Source: Pectinophora gossypiella
Taxonomy: Eukaryota; Arthropoda; Insecta; Lepidoptera; Gelechiidae
Assembly: GCF_024362695.1 (NCBI RefSeq)
Contig: NC_065419.1
Coordinates: 13,764,678-13,828,677 of the forward strand
Length of the DNA: 64,000 bases
Direction of reading: 5' to 3'
Shown: one piece after another, positions 11,483 through 23,400 of the stretch
How positions within the stretch are numbered: the stretch's first letter is position 1
Layout of the letters: every line of letters begins with the position of its first letter
Program-made: the position numbers and the translations under genes
The notes under the pieces: model-generated
What the model saw: the letters and a program-made list of their open reading frames with translations, nothing else
Databases searched by the model: none
What the model was told of the DNA's origin: nothing

Positions 11483-11622
11483 TACGGTCACGCGTACTAA
11501 TATGTACTTGAAACCATGTCACATTAACTTTTTTGACAAATTAAACCGTAAGTCTCATTAAATGTCAAATACGATAGTGCGACAGGGGTCTCAAGTGGGT
11601 GAGGATATTGCTCATGACTGTA
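11483..11622 (-). mobile_element. MITE family A, copy 4 (diverged)
   Basis: A reverse-orientation copy with both ends (TACGGTCACGCG ... CTCATGACTGTA). It is the most diverged of the full-length copies. Confidence 0.82.
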
Positions 11623-11984
11623 CACCCTGGACGCTCCGTACAAAAATCTCATTCATACGGAGAATGCCGCCTTACCTCGTGCGTGCGAGGGAGACAGACA
11701 GCCCGCGCGCTCCCTTACTCCTTAACAGGTTACGGCTAAATAGACCAAAGTGAACAGTATTACAAATGAGGATTTCTTGTGTAATACTTCACATGTTCCT
11801 TCTGCCTACTGTATATAAATCACAAAAGGAATATTATAAAAAAAAATTCTTACTCGTGCGGTACTTGAATGTAATATTAGTACTCAATATTCTAGATAGA
11901 TGGCGCTAGCGTCGGCTTAATGACGATACACAGATCGAAAGAATTTCGCACGCGCTTAACACGCTCGTCCCAGGTTGACAAAAG

Positions 11985-12016
11985 CAGCGGGTTCAAGTCC
12001 CGTGGGAGGCAGAAAA
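11985..12016 (+). repeat. tRNA-like B-box remnant followed by an A-rich run
   Basis: The sequence gcgggttcaagtcccgtggg pairs into a T-arm-like hairpin with a B box (ggttcaagtcc) and is followed by aggcagaaaaaa. No convincing A box or acceptor stem is seen, so this is a SINE remnant at most. Confidence 0.4.
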
Positions 12017-12139
12017 AATGTTTCGATTTAAATTTTCTCTTTATAAGTTTCCCTAAGCACAGGTAAGTGCTATAAAAACAAAAATCACTGTATCTGAAAA
12101 AGATACACGAGGCCTGGTGATGATGATATGAACAAAAGA

Positions 12140-14590
12140 ATTAAATATTTTGTAAAATCTTTATTTTCAAAAAAAGTTTCACAAAAGTACAGAACTTGTC
12201 ATAACATAACAACTGTTAACTTATACACATGCAATATATGATAAATTTAATATGCGTTATACAGTACATTCTAAATTACTTCACACATGCTTACTAGAAT
12301 CAGAAATCGTCATACAAAATTCAAAATTATTATTTAGAAAAATATTCTAAAGAAAGCCTGCTTTCACAAAAAAGTTAAAATAAGAAAATACGATTTCTTA
12401 GTATTTCCTGCAATTTATAACGAAATATCCAGAATATTTTTCTACAAATAATCTTTTATCCATGAAATTAAATCAGTGATTTATTGCCAACCATTCAATG
12501 AAAACAGAAAATTGTAAGTTTCAACTTATTATGTTTCGTTGCTTAGAGAAATACTATTTATTTTAATATATTGGTATGGTGTGATAAAATAAAACCTAAA
12601 AAGTAATTTTAGGAATTTGTAAAACACATTTGTGATGAAATTTCAAAATGGCGTATTCGAGTTGACAAAACATTTTCTTATAATTAATTTCCAAATACTA
12701 GATAAAATACGAAGTAATTACACAATAAATAATTCCACAAAATTTTCTAAATGTGTACAAATATGGTTTTAAATAGGTATCTATAACATTTTTATATGAT
12801 TATGTTTTTTTTAGTTCCCGCGGGCAAAACTTAATACTAGTTTTGCTACAAATGTACTATATTGGTTTCATACCCTGCAAATGTTGGAAGAATTTTGCCT
12901 TTGGAAACCTGAGGCCTCTAAATTTGATTGGATCTTCCAAATGAATCTGGTAAGAACTTGTATTTGAACTAAATAAAAATGGAGATAAATATGATTCCAT
13001 ATTTAAATATAATGTTGCCATAAGTAGATATTTAATTTGTATTATTTTAGTCTTCCTTAATTTCCTGGCAAACATTAGCCGATCCAACATTTCGAAGCTC
13101 AAACAACACAATCGAAAACAAAAATACTGATCGTAATTTAGGAACTACTTATAGCCATTTGGATTCGATAATTCAAAAAGAGTACATTTACAAATTTGAG
13201 TGTTTAACATTACGATCCTTTGATAATAAAAACTGAATAATTTGTAAGTTCGATTGGCTAGACACTCTGTCTCGTTCTTACTTTACTAAAATATAAAGGG
13301 GAGAAAGGGACAAAATGTTTCGTATCGACGATTAATCAGTTTTTATTGCAAGGAGCTAAGGAGACACTAGCGTTATTATTAGCCATAGACAAACCTCTTT
13401 ATCACAGCTGTAGAAATGCACAATAAAACAATGCATTGTCCCTTGTAATAAAGCTTAGTGCGAACATGGCTTATCTTAAATCTATGTCTTACGGTAAAGA
13501 GTTACGAGACTTGTCTATGGTCAGCTTCGAACGGACGTCACGTCAGGCGCACTAAATGGGCGGGAAGTTGAAAAAAAAACACTGCCTTGTTTATGGCTTT
13601 AAAAGTATAAAAAGAAAAAATAGTACTAAGTTGCCATAGAACAATAAATGAACAGATAACCTTAGGCTTTAATAATAATAAAACAGAACTTTAATACTAA
13701 TTAGCTACATACATGCATACACGTACTTTCCAATTTTAAGTACTTTCCAAATAATCGCGCCACGGGGAGTTACTAAATGAAAATAATTCGAGGAAAATAA
13801 GGACTAAATCAATAGATATATATCTTAAAGTACATTAAAAAGAAAATGTAATATAACATATGTGTGCATTATAATAATTTGATATATGGGATTGGCTAAA
13901 CCCGCTACATTTAAATCCACGCCTAAACGCATCCGTTCCACTGGTAAATTAAAAAAAAAATTGGCCATGAATTTCCTAAACTTTCCAAATATAAAAATAA
14001 ATAATTGTTTGATACTTATTAAATACTTATAAACGAGAAATCAGCTTTTTTAGTTGCCCACATTTGGTCCCGGTACACGAAATATTTGAATCATGTTTAT
14101 AATATTGAAATTTTTGGGTACAATTTCGGAAACCAGTAATTTTCATTACAAAATTAACTAAAATAGCAACATTTAATCACAAACGTCAGTCTAGTTGTAA
14201 CAATTATTGCCAATTTGGAATTTGAACTTGGTTTTCGGAAATAGCACCCAATAATCCCAATATTTTGATTTAATATCAATTCCAGATTTATTGTTATAAA
14301 AATTCCAATATCTGTTAATTACATTACAATTACAATATCAATTATTTGATATACAACATCGTAAATATTGAATATTTAATCGATTTATTAGGCTACAAAA
14401 TATGTAGTCATAAATATATATACGTGTTCAATAATATATTATTGAAACATTTTCATGATTTCCAAAAACATTTTAGGACAATTGAAAGCTGATTTCCAAC
14501 TTATTCTAAGCTAAACGTTCACTTTAACCATTGAGTCGGGCTTCTCGAACGAATCAGGACTAACACCGTTTAAGTAACTAATAGAATGTC
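12140..14590. other. 2.4-kb block free of recognised repeats, no gene seen
   Basis: Uniform AT-rich sequence with no copy elsewhere in the window. A minus-strand AATAAA is present near 12160. The only sizeable open frame (13111-12857, minus) lacks an ATG start and recognised motifs. It could be a long 3'UTR of a minus-strand transcript, but nothing here proves it. Confidence 0.35.
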
Positions 14591-15060
14591 ATAGGCCCCG
14601 ATTCCTGCAGACACCTAATTTTATTTCAAGTTATACCTGTCATTTTCTTATCCACCGAAAAGGAAAGGGACGGATGATTGACAATTGTTAATTTTAAAAT
14701 GAATGAATAACTCGGGCGAATAAAACAGGCATTTCCTTGATATGCAACCCTTTGGACGTGCGCTGTCAACTTAATTCCGTCGAGATATTAGCCAATATAA
14801 AATTTTGGAAGGGTTTTTTTAACTTCTGCCTTTTTTTTACCTGACTTATTGTAGATTTGCCACAGATGGCATTAACTACTTGGCCGGACAAATGGGGAGC
14901 GCTGAAGGCTCTCACCCGCTAATAAACTTCTGTCTAAAATTGACATGTTCCATAAATTTTATGCCTGTCGATTACCCGTCCCTTCCCTTATCGGCGGAAA
15001 AGAAAATGACAGGTATAACTTGAAATAAAATTAGATGGTGTGTACAGGAGTTACTGGAAC
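14591..15060 (-). mobile_element. MITE family B, copy 4, with an internal insertion
   Basis: It is reverse oriented, beginning with the ggccccgattcctgcagaca end. At about 14820-14935 it is interrupted by a piece of another repeat (cttattgtagatttgccaca ... gctgaaggctctcacccg). Confidence 0.78.
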
Positions 15061-15290
15061 ACACCATGTATACTGGAATCGGCACTACTATTAACATATA
15101 ATTATAATAACCCGTGCGAAATAACTAAACACCTCACGAATACGCTACACCCCTGATGCGAGGTGGCTAGTTAAATCGTCGCGTTTATAGTTTTTATAAT
15201 TACAACATTGTCAGTTTTTTAAACTTAAAAAGTATATTGTGTATTTGAAGATTTCCGTCTATTTTATAAAGTCAATCGGTGTTAGACCTA

Positions 15291-15445
15291 AACTATAGTA
15301 CGGCCGAAAGAGAATGGCGCATTTTAATAAATCATGCGTAATGTACACATTTTGAATTAAATGTTTTGCGTCATAAATAAAACATAATATTGTTCAATTC
15401 GTAAAATAAATAACAACCGTTCGCGTTTCAGCCGTACTATATAAT
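15291..15445. mobile_element. Single-copy candidate short TIR element
   Basis: aactatagtacggccgaaa at one end and ttcagccgtactatat at the other form inverted repeats around an AT-rich 120-bp interior. Confidence 0.45.
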
Positions 15446-15937
15446 GTGATGTTTCATAAATAGTACAAAATGAGAATCGTAGTCCGTTGCGCAAGCCGGT
15501 AGGTACATTAAAAATAAATCACAATCATTAACATTAACAGCCTTTTTTTGTTTCTTTTTTATTCATTTTTTAATTCATTTATAATTCCGTGTAAGTTTCT
15601 TGGGCTATAATAAAAAAAAGATAATTTAAAAAGACTAAAATTCCGCTAAAAATATACAATAATTTTGACTAATAATGCCTGAGAATAGACTTTCAAAATA
15701 TAGTTAAATGGATTATGCAATTCTTGCATATTTTTATACCACAAAAGCCGATTCTCGTTGGACATATTATAGACCAAAAAACTTAAGAAATACAATTACT
15801 ATTCCAATGTGAAATAGCTAAAAGATTTTATAGCAATTTTCAAAGAAATAGCGTAAATATTTTTAGCTATTGCATAAAATTGCAAATATATTTTGATCAC
15901 TTTTATTAGAATGTGACTAAGAAATACTTAGCGTTTT

Positions 15938-16095
15938 CAGGGGATTAAAAAGACTACAAGCAATTCATCTAAAAAAGCAATATTGCTAGTTGACATTTGT
16001 TTGCATTGCGCACTTACTTTTATATGCGCAAATGTCGAATTGCAATATTGCTTTATTAGATAAATTGCTTCGATATGGCATTTTTAACCGCCCTG
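15938..16095 (+). mobile_element. Palindromic MITE family D, copy 2
   Basis: Same arms and loop with scattered changes (caggggattaaaa ... ttttaaccgccctg). A decayed relative follows at 16261-16363. Confidence 0.85.
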
Positions 16096-16958
16096 AAACC
16101 AAAGACTTTTAATTAAGTTTTGTCTTGAGTGGGTATTGAATACATTTAATCTCGAGGAGAAAATGAAAAAATATTTAGTTATGATATTTTTTCTTGTGAA
16201 TTAACAGGCACATCAGGAGACAATTGGAATTGTTATCCTTTGATGGATGTGATTGACTGTGTAGTGAAATACAGGGAAAGTTTTCATTTTTTGACTTACT
16301 TTTTTCATATGCGTAAATGTTTCTTTGGATGAATTGCTTCAATATAGCTTTTTTAGGCCGCCAAGTAAATATTATAAGTAAATTATTACTTCCTCCACAG
16401 ATTAAAGATATACACTTTTTAAGGGTTTGAAGTTTGTTTTAATGCATGTTGTCCAAATCCCCGTTCGGGTAATTTATTTGTACACTTTTGACAAAACTTA
16501 AATTCAGTCTAGACTTCATATAGTGGTTGGAAGATTTTGTGTCTGTGGAATAATTGTAGATGACCAGGTCAAAAATATGTGTGTTTAGCAAATATGTGAC
16601 CCTATGTATGTGTGTGTGTATACCTGCAATGAGCTGGTTTGCCCGTCGGGTTGGAAGGTTAGGGGCAGTCGCTTCTGTACAAAACCGGACCTTTCAAATC
16701 ATAAGGTTTAGTAAGCGGACTCCGTGAAAACGGGATAACGCTAAGAGATGTCGATAACCGGGGTCAAAGATGAATTATATAATGTCAAACTTCATATATA
16801 ATATTCGTATATATTCATACATAAACAGCCTATAATATGTCCCACTGCTGGGCACAGGCATCCCCTCCATCAACCGGAGGAAGCATAAAACAATCAAAGT
16901 TCCACTATTTACGAATGTAACAATGAGATGGACGTTAACATATCCATGGCGTTATAAT

Positions 16959-16968
16959 TTTATTTATT
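16959..16968 (-). terminator. Overlapping AATAAA poly(A) signals, likely end of the SLC17 transcript
   Basis: The plus strand reads ttttatttatt, so the minus strand has two overlapping AATAAA hexamers about 285 bases past the stop codon. That is a plausible 3'UTR length for this gene. The cleavage site itself is not visible. Confidence 0.55.
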
Positions 16969-17011
16969 GGCCTCATGAAAGATAAACCACAGACACAAAA
17001 ACCTTAGTCAC

Positions 17012-17270
17012 TATTTCGACTTCATAGACAACATAACCCCAGTATAAGTTACGACAATCACATCATAAGCAATACCGGAACTATATTCTACCTTAATCCT
17101 CACCCCTTCCTCAAGTTGAGCTTTTTCCTCATTGAGAGCCTATTTCGTCTGCGTAGACAATATAACCCCAGTATAAGTTACGACAAATCCTTACATCGTA
17201 ATCGATACCAGAATTACATTCCCTAAATAATCCTCACCCCCTCCTCAAGTTAAGCTTTTTCCTCGTTAAG
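17012..17270 (-). repeat. Imperfect two-unit tandem duplication across the SLC17 stop codon and 3'UTR
   Basis: Two units of about 126-130 bases, 129 bases apart (17141-17270 and 17012-17137), share the same order of blocks: the last codons (rc of gctttttcctc), cctcacccc, and ccccagtataagttacgaca. The proximal unit carries the TAA used as the stop. In the distal unit the matching codon is CAA, and the frame stays open for 41 codons to a TAG, but translation would already have ended. It is seen directly; function is unknown. Confidence 0.85.
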
Positions 17271-17417
17271 TGGTTCTTCCTCCTTGGGCTTGTCCTCCTC
17301 AATCCTGTTGTTCCAGGACTGCAGTTCTCCAGAGCCCATGGTGACGAAGCAAAGCGCTCCCGCGATGTAGGTTCCGGCGAGGATGAAGAATACTATCTGC
17401 CATCGCTCGTACGTGTT
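17250..17417 (-). CDS. SLC17 transporter terminal exon: TM12, charged tail and stop
   Basis: The acceptor is tccccacag and the exon starts AACACG in phase 0. It encodes NTYERWQIVFFILAGTYIAG then ALCFVTMGSGELQSW and an acidic/basic cytoplasmic tail ending EEPLNEEKA, with TAA at 17250-17252. W-Q/R-I-V-F and the F-G-S-G-E-x-Q-x-W motif after TM12 are standard SLC17 ends. The last codons, stop and following 3'UTR are duplicated in tandem just downstream (17012-17137). Confidence 0.93.
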   Translation of the reverse strand, partial: NTYERWQIVFFILAGTYIAGALCFVTMGSGELQSWNNRIEEDKPKEEEPLNEEKA

Positions 17418-20400
17418 CTGTGGGGACGAATGGTTTGTTAGCATTCACAGACGAACTGACGTAACTCGTGCATACATACTAGTACCCACAGTATAAGAGT
17501 ACCAGCGGGCTTAGCACCGTAAGCGCGCGACTCTTTCTCGCCTCGACATACGTCACCCGTCACTCTCTCACAGTACTGCAGAGAAAGACTCGCGTGCTTA
17601 CGGTGGTAGGCCCACAGGAAGGTTAAAATGGCCACATCATGCCTATAAAAGTAAGTGCGCAATTCAAACAAATGTCAAATAGCAATATTGCTTCCTTAGA
17701 TGAATTGCTTCGGAAGGCACGTTAAGCCGTTGGTCCCGGTTACTACTTACTAATGTAAGTAGTCGTTACATGAGCCATGTCAGGGGCCTTTGGCGGCTCA
17801 ATAGTAACCCTGACACAAGGGTTGATGAGGTTGGTAATCCACCTCACAACCCACACGATAGAAGAATACTCGGCGTCGCGTAAGAAGATTATGTTTGTTG
17901 TAACTGGAATGTGATATTGCATCTTATAGCTAAATAAGCTTATGTAAACTTACAGTTTCTTTGGTAAGTTCTCCGACCATGAAAGTAGACAGCCAACCCC
18001 CGAACGACGATAGCGTGTTGGCCATGCCGAAGATGGTTCCTGTAATACAAATGTTCAATTATGTAAATCGTTACATCAGCCATCAATTGTGCCTTGGGCC
18101 TGTTCACTCTGACCTTGAAAGCACCCGGGTTATATGCATTCGGAAATACAGAAGACGGCAGAGAATGCCACTCCCTAGCAGTGCGCATAATGAAGGACAA
18201 TTCGAAGCGCTTTGATATGGACTCTGATTTGATTCCACTTGATCTGAATAGACTAGTTTCCAACTAGTCAAATCAGTTACTTTTTACTAAACGTCAAAAC
18301 ACGAAATTGTTACGGAATTTGTATGAAAAAGCACACTGTGACGTCATAGAAAAACATGACAAAATGTCGTACTCATTATTAAAGTTTTCTTTATTAAAAT
18401 TCATAAACAAGTTAAATAGAAAAAAGAAAACGTTTTTTGTCACCTTAAAATCTGTCTTTTTAGTAATCAGAATTTCATAATTTATCTTTGACCTGGGAAA
18501 CTACCCAATTATCCCATGAAGTTTTTGTTAAGGAGTCACTAACACCCTGTACTTTTTTTCCTGGCTATATCTGTAATCAGTATCTTTTTTTTTGTTTACT
18601 ATGAGCAAATTTGGTACAAGTGAATTGTCAGGTAGAATGTGTCTTCCAGCGAAGACAGCTACTCATAATTAGCTAATCTATGACCACTCATTCTTCTGAA
18701 TGCTCCAGTACATCTTTTCTCTTGAGTCGCTTCCTATAAGTTTGATTGGTAAGCTGGATTGCCAATTCATTGGGATGTTTTTTCAGCCTTGCTTGGTAGT
18801 TTAGGACTGAACCCCTAATTTCATCCTTCACTGTATTAATTTTCAGGTTTTCATGAATTTCTGCATTGTTATGAACCAAGGAGCGTTGCAAACACCCTGT
18901 ATAAACAATATAGTATGAGACTGACCACTGAAATTGGGCGCTATATCTAGCCCGTTGCCGAGGTACCCAGCTGTGACGGCTCCGTTGATGGTCAGAGCTG
19001 CTGTGAAGATGGCGATCGACCACACCCTGTCGTGACCGAAGAACGCTTGCGCCAACATCAGAATGCCTACAGGAACAAAAACTCATTAAGGATACGGGAG
19101 ACAGGGTTTCAACAAATTCTGTATAAGACTCACATCAATACACACATGGTATAAGAAATCCAGAGGGGTTAAAATGGCCACATTAAAGCAATTCATCTGA
19201 GAAAAAAAATACATTTGCGCATATAAAAGTAAGTGCGTAATGCAAACAAATGTCAAATTGCAATATTGCTTTCTTAGATGAATTGCTTCGATGTGGCCAT
19301 TTTAATCCCTCTGGTGTGCTCAAAAGTGACAGCTAACATTTCAAGGTTAGCCCAGCTGACGTCATCCCACCCTGCGTTGCCATTTTTTTAGTTTTTATTT
19401 TTACTTTATTTATTTTTATTTAACCGACAGAGGGATTGTGTCCTCTAACATGATGGACTAATGTTATGGGCGATAGGCTGATCCCTTATCACCATAAGGT
19501 TCATCATATCCATCTTTGGACTTCGTATCAACAGTGGCTGCAAGTTGTCTTTGATTACTTGTGGCTCTGCCCACCCCATTAGGGATTACGGGCGTGAGTT
19601 TATGTATGTATGTATATTTACTTTGCAAAGAAATTTTGAACTTTTAGTAAAAGATTTACTTACAGTTTTGATGATTAGTTTAATACATTAATCAGTAATT
19701 CATTTAATTTTCAATAATAAAATTTACGTCTTTAGAATTTGGAGATACCAATTTAATGGTAACACTTACGTCATCAAAGGGCTAGCAATGGCGGCTTGTC
19801 ATAGGATTGAGCATACCTGGTTTTCTTATACCATGAATATACATACATAAAGTCATGCCTGTTTTTCTTAAAGGGATGTGCAGAGCCACAAGTAATCAGG
19901 TTATTTATGTATTACAACAGACCAGAGAAGATAAATAGCTGAACGCATTTAATGAAAAAAATACAAAAAATAACATTGCAAGAAAATTATATAAAATTTA
20001 CATACCAGGTAGGCCGACAGCGAAGAACGTGAACAGCTTCCTAGCTGCCGTGGTGGACAGCTTGCCACTCCTGCGCAGGGAGTCCGCCAGCACTGACGAC
20101 GCCAGCGCACACAGGTACTTGCCCAGGTACGGGAGAGAGGAAAGTAGCCCGTTCTGTTGACGAGAAAAGAAATGATGTTAGTTAAAAAAATAGACGATGA
20201 ATGGAAATGCTATTAGGTAGGTTTAACAACCATATCCCAATTGGGGTAGCCAGAGGTACGTCCATAGCAAGATGAACTAAGTACTCACACATCACCCAGC
20301 TAATTATAACAAGTAATATAGGTTGAGGAGCTCGGTGGCGCAGCGGTAAACGCGCTCGGTCTGCGATTGTTGAAGTTAAGCAAGTTTCGTAAAGGCCGGT

Positions 20401-23400
20401 CATAGGATGGGTGACCACAAATAAAAAAGTTTTCACCTCGGGCTCCTCCGTGCTTCGGAAGGCACGTTAAGCCGTTGGTCCCGGCTGCATTAGCAGTCGT
20501 TAATAACCACCAATCCGCACTGGGCCCGCGTGGTGGTTTAAGGCCCGATCTCCCTATCCATCCATAGGGAAGGCCCCCGTGCCCCAGCAGGGGGACGTTA
20601 ATGGGCTGATGATGATGAATATAGGTTTACATTTGAAATCTATGACCGTGCATAAACAGCCTTTATACGTCCCACTGCTGGGCACAGGCCTGCCCTCAAA
20701 CAACCGGAGGGGGTATGGAGCATTGGCTGTGAGAAGAGTGGCTGTTTATGTCTATGACCGTGAGCTATTTTTGATTTGTATTCAAATTCATGTTCGGATC
20801 ATAAATGATTGTCACGTGCTCAGCGGTGAAGGAAACATCGTGAGGAAATCCACATTCCCGAGAAATTTCGGAGGTATGTGACCTGACCTAACCTAACCTA
20901 TGTTTGGCTGGATTTCCCTCCGCGAATTGTAAGGTCTGAGAGGCAGTCGCTTCTGTAAAAAATACCGGATCTGTCAAATCTTCGGTGTGGGTAAGCGGAT
21001 CCTGTGAAAAACGGGATAACGCTAGGGACATGATGATCATCATCCATCATCCAACATCCTGGCTGTAATAGCTGATAGGTGGGACAGCAGCTTTATAAAG
21101 CACTGGACCCATCAGCATTTAAGTGTGTGGCATTATGGTTTTTTATAGCTTTTAAGTATTTTCTTTCTTGTATTTTAGGTTAGTAGATATGGATGTAAAT
21201 TTGTCCGAACTATTTTTTTAATAAGTTTTTTTATGTTTAAACAGGAATTTATTTGCAACAAAATGAGGATATAGATATTATGTTAACGAAGAAACGAAGT
21301 TATTTTATTTGTTGGCATAAATAAAGATGTATTGCCTGTTTAAGAGCATTAACATTAATGTATTTCCAATTCCTCCATAAATAACTTAACAAGTTGTAGC
21401 ATTCCAACCACGTTCAATACAGTTGGTTTGACTTTTGATTTATTAATATTTATTAGTATTAGATTTACTATTACTGAACTATTTACGTTACATGAACCCT
21501 GTCAGGGGCCTTTCGCGGCCCTATAATAACCCTGGTGTCAACTAGGTTCACTGAGGCTAGGGTCTACGCAAAATTAATATCTAAGAAGGCAGAAATATGT
21601 TAAAACTTGTTATTAAAAATAAAAAATGTTATTATCACAATTAAAACTCAACAAACCGGGTTCTTACCGCGTTAAAATCAGTAATATAATACAATAAAAA
21701 AATATCGGGAAATGAAATAGATATCGGGAGTCTCATATCCCTGATTTTAACGCGGGAAGAATCCGGTATTGTTTGTCGTTATTAATAATTATTAAAAAAC
21801 AATAAATAATAATTATTATTCATTATTATTTGTAGGTATATAAATTTTACTAGGTAATTTCCTAGAATCCCCATCGGTCTGTCTTGTAATCAAGTGACCA
21901 AGGATGCTTGTGCAACGGAATTACAATCCTATCCACATAATGACTACAGTGAGGTATGGGATGTTGTGAAACTATGTGTTATTATCTCACTGAGGCTAGT
22001 GATGTACCGGGAATATTCCTAAAGTGGAATGTTAACTTAAGTAAGTGCAATAATATTGTTAAACTACAGTAAAACAAAGAAAAAAAAGTATGTGTATATA
22101 TATACAGTATCTGTGTATGTGTGTATATTTTAATGTTGTAAATGTATATGTGTGTCGTAGGTTTTACCTAAATAAACTTTTTTATTATTCTTTTTTTATT
22201 ATTATCTTTTGGTACATAGTTTTTACTGGGTTTGGAGCCACCTTTTAAGCATAGATATGCTTGTATTAGGTGACTCCGTTCTTCCATAACAATTTTCGTA
22301 ATTGTACCTTACTCTAATTGACAAAAGAGCTTAAAAAAGAAAATAGGCATGCTTTTATATTTATATCTAAATTTTGAATTTTGTTTTTAGTGTGTGTCCT
22401 AACTTTCCATTGGTATTAGTGTATGTGTGTGTGTGTGTGTGTGTGTGAGTACGATAGTAAATACGATAAATATAACTTTTATCACTGACTAATATTTAAG
22501 CTATGTTGTCCTCTCGACCAGTTGCAATGCTCTTACACTGTCCACGTTGATACTATAATACCAATGTACCCACTTTAGGACTATATCGTACTAATATATT
22601 TGACATTTAGTGAGACTTACAGTACAATTTGTCAAAAAAGTTAATGTGACATGGTACCAAAGTGTATACATATTAATGCTCGTGACCGTATGTACGAGGC
22701 CTGACCTTTGTATCTACGGAGCCTTAGGCTGCAGTCGAGTTTCGACTTTACGGCCTCGAGACCAGATAACAAGGTGCATATTGTCATTTTCCCCAAATTG
22801 TCAATGTAAACGCGATATAGCTTTCCTTTGGTGCGCCAATGTATTCGTGCCAATACCAAGGACTTATGGCACAAGGTCGCATGCTTAAATATGTGCCAAA
22901 AGTGATGTAGGGAAACTCTTTAGCATACTAATATACCATTATCGTGTCAATGTCAGTACAAGCATGTGATAATAAGGAAATTTGGATAACATACAGTATA
23001 CAGTGTTAGTGACACGGTAAAAACTTTGGAGATGATTTAGACTGTGATTCAGAGTTCATATCAAGTAGAATTTAATGCCGGCAAATTCATGAAAATAGTG
23101 TATTTTTTTAAATATCTTAAGTGCCATAGAAGATTATCAAGTGCTCAGCGGTGAAGGAAAACATCGTGAGGAAACACTAAAAAGGAAGGCACGTTAAACT
23201 GTTGGTCCCGCTTACTACTTACTGATGATGTAAGTAGTCGTTACATGAGTCATATCACGGGCATTTGGCGGCTCAATAGTAACCCTGACACCAGGTTTGA
23301 TGAGGTTGGTAATCCACCTCTTAACCAACACGAGAGAAGAAGAAAATAGATAACCAATAATAAAAATTATAAAGATTAAGTTAAAAAAATACGTACATTT

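Noticed and set aside
12857..13111. 84-codon minus ORF in the repeat-poor 12-14.6 kb block
   Set aside because: No ATG at its start and no recognised motif; mentioned only under the block entry.
17940..18263. 107-codon minus ORF across an SLC17 exon
   Set aside because: Its first half is a LINE fragment and its second half runs through the exon in a wrong frame.
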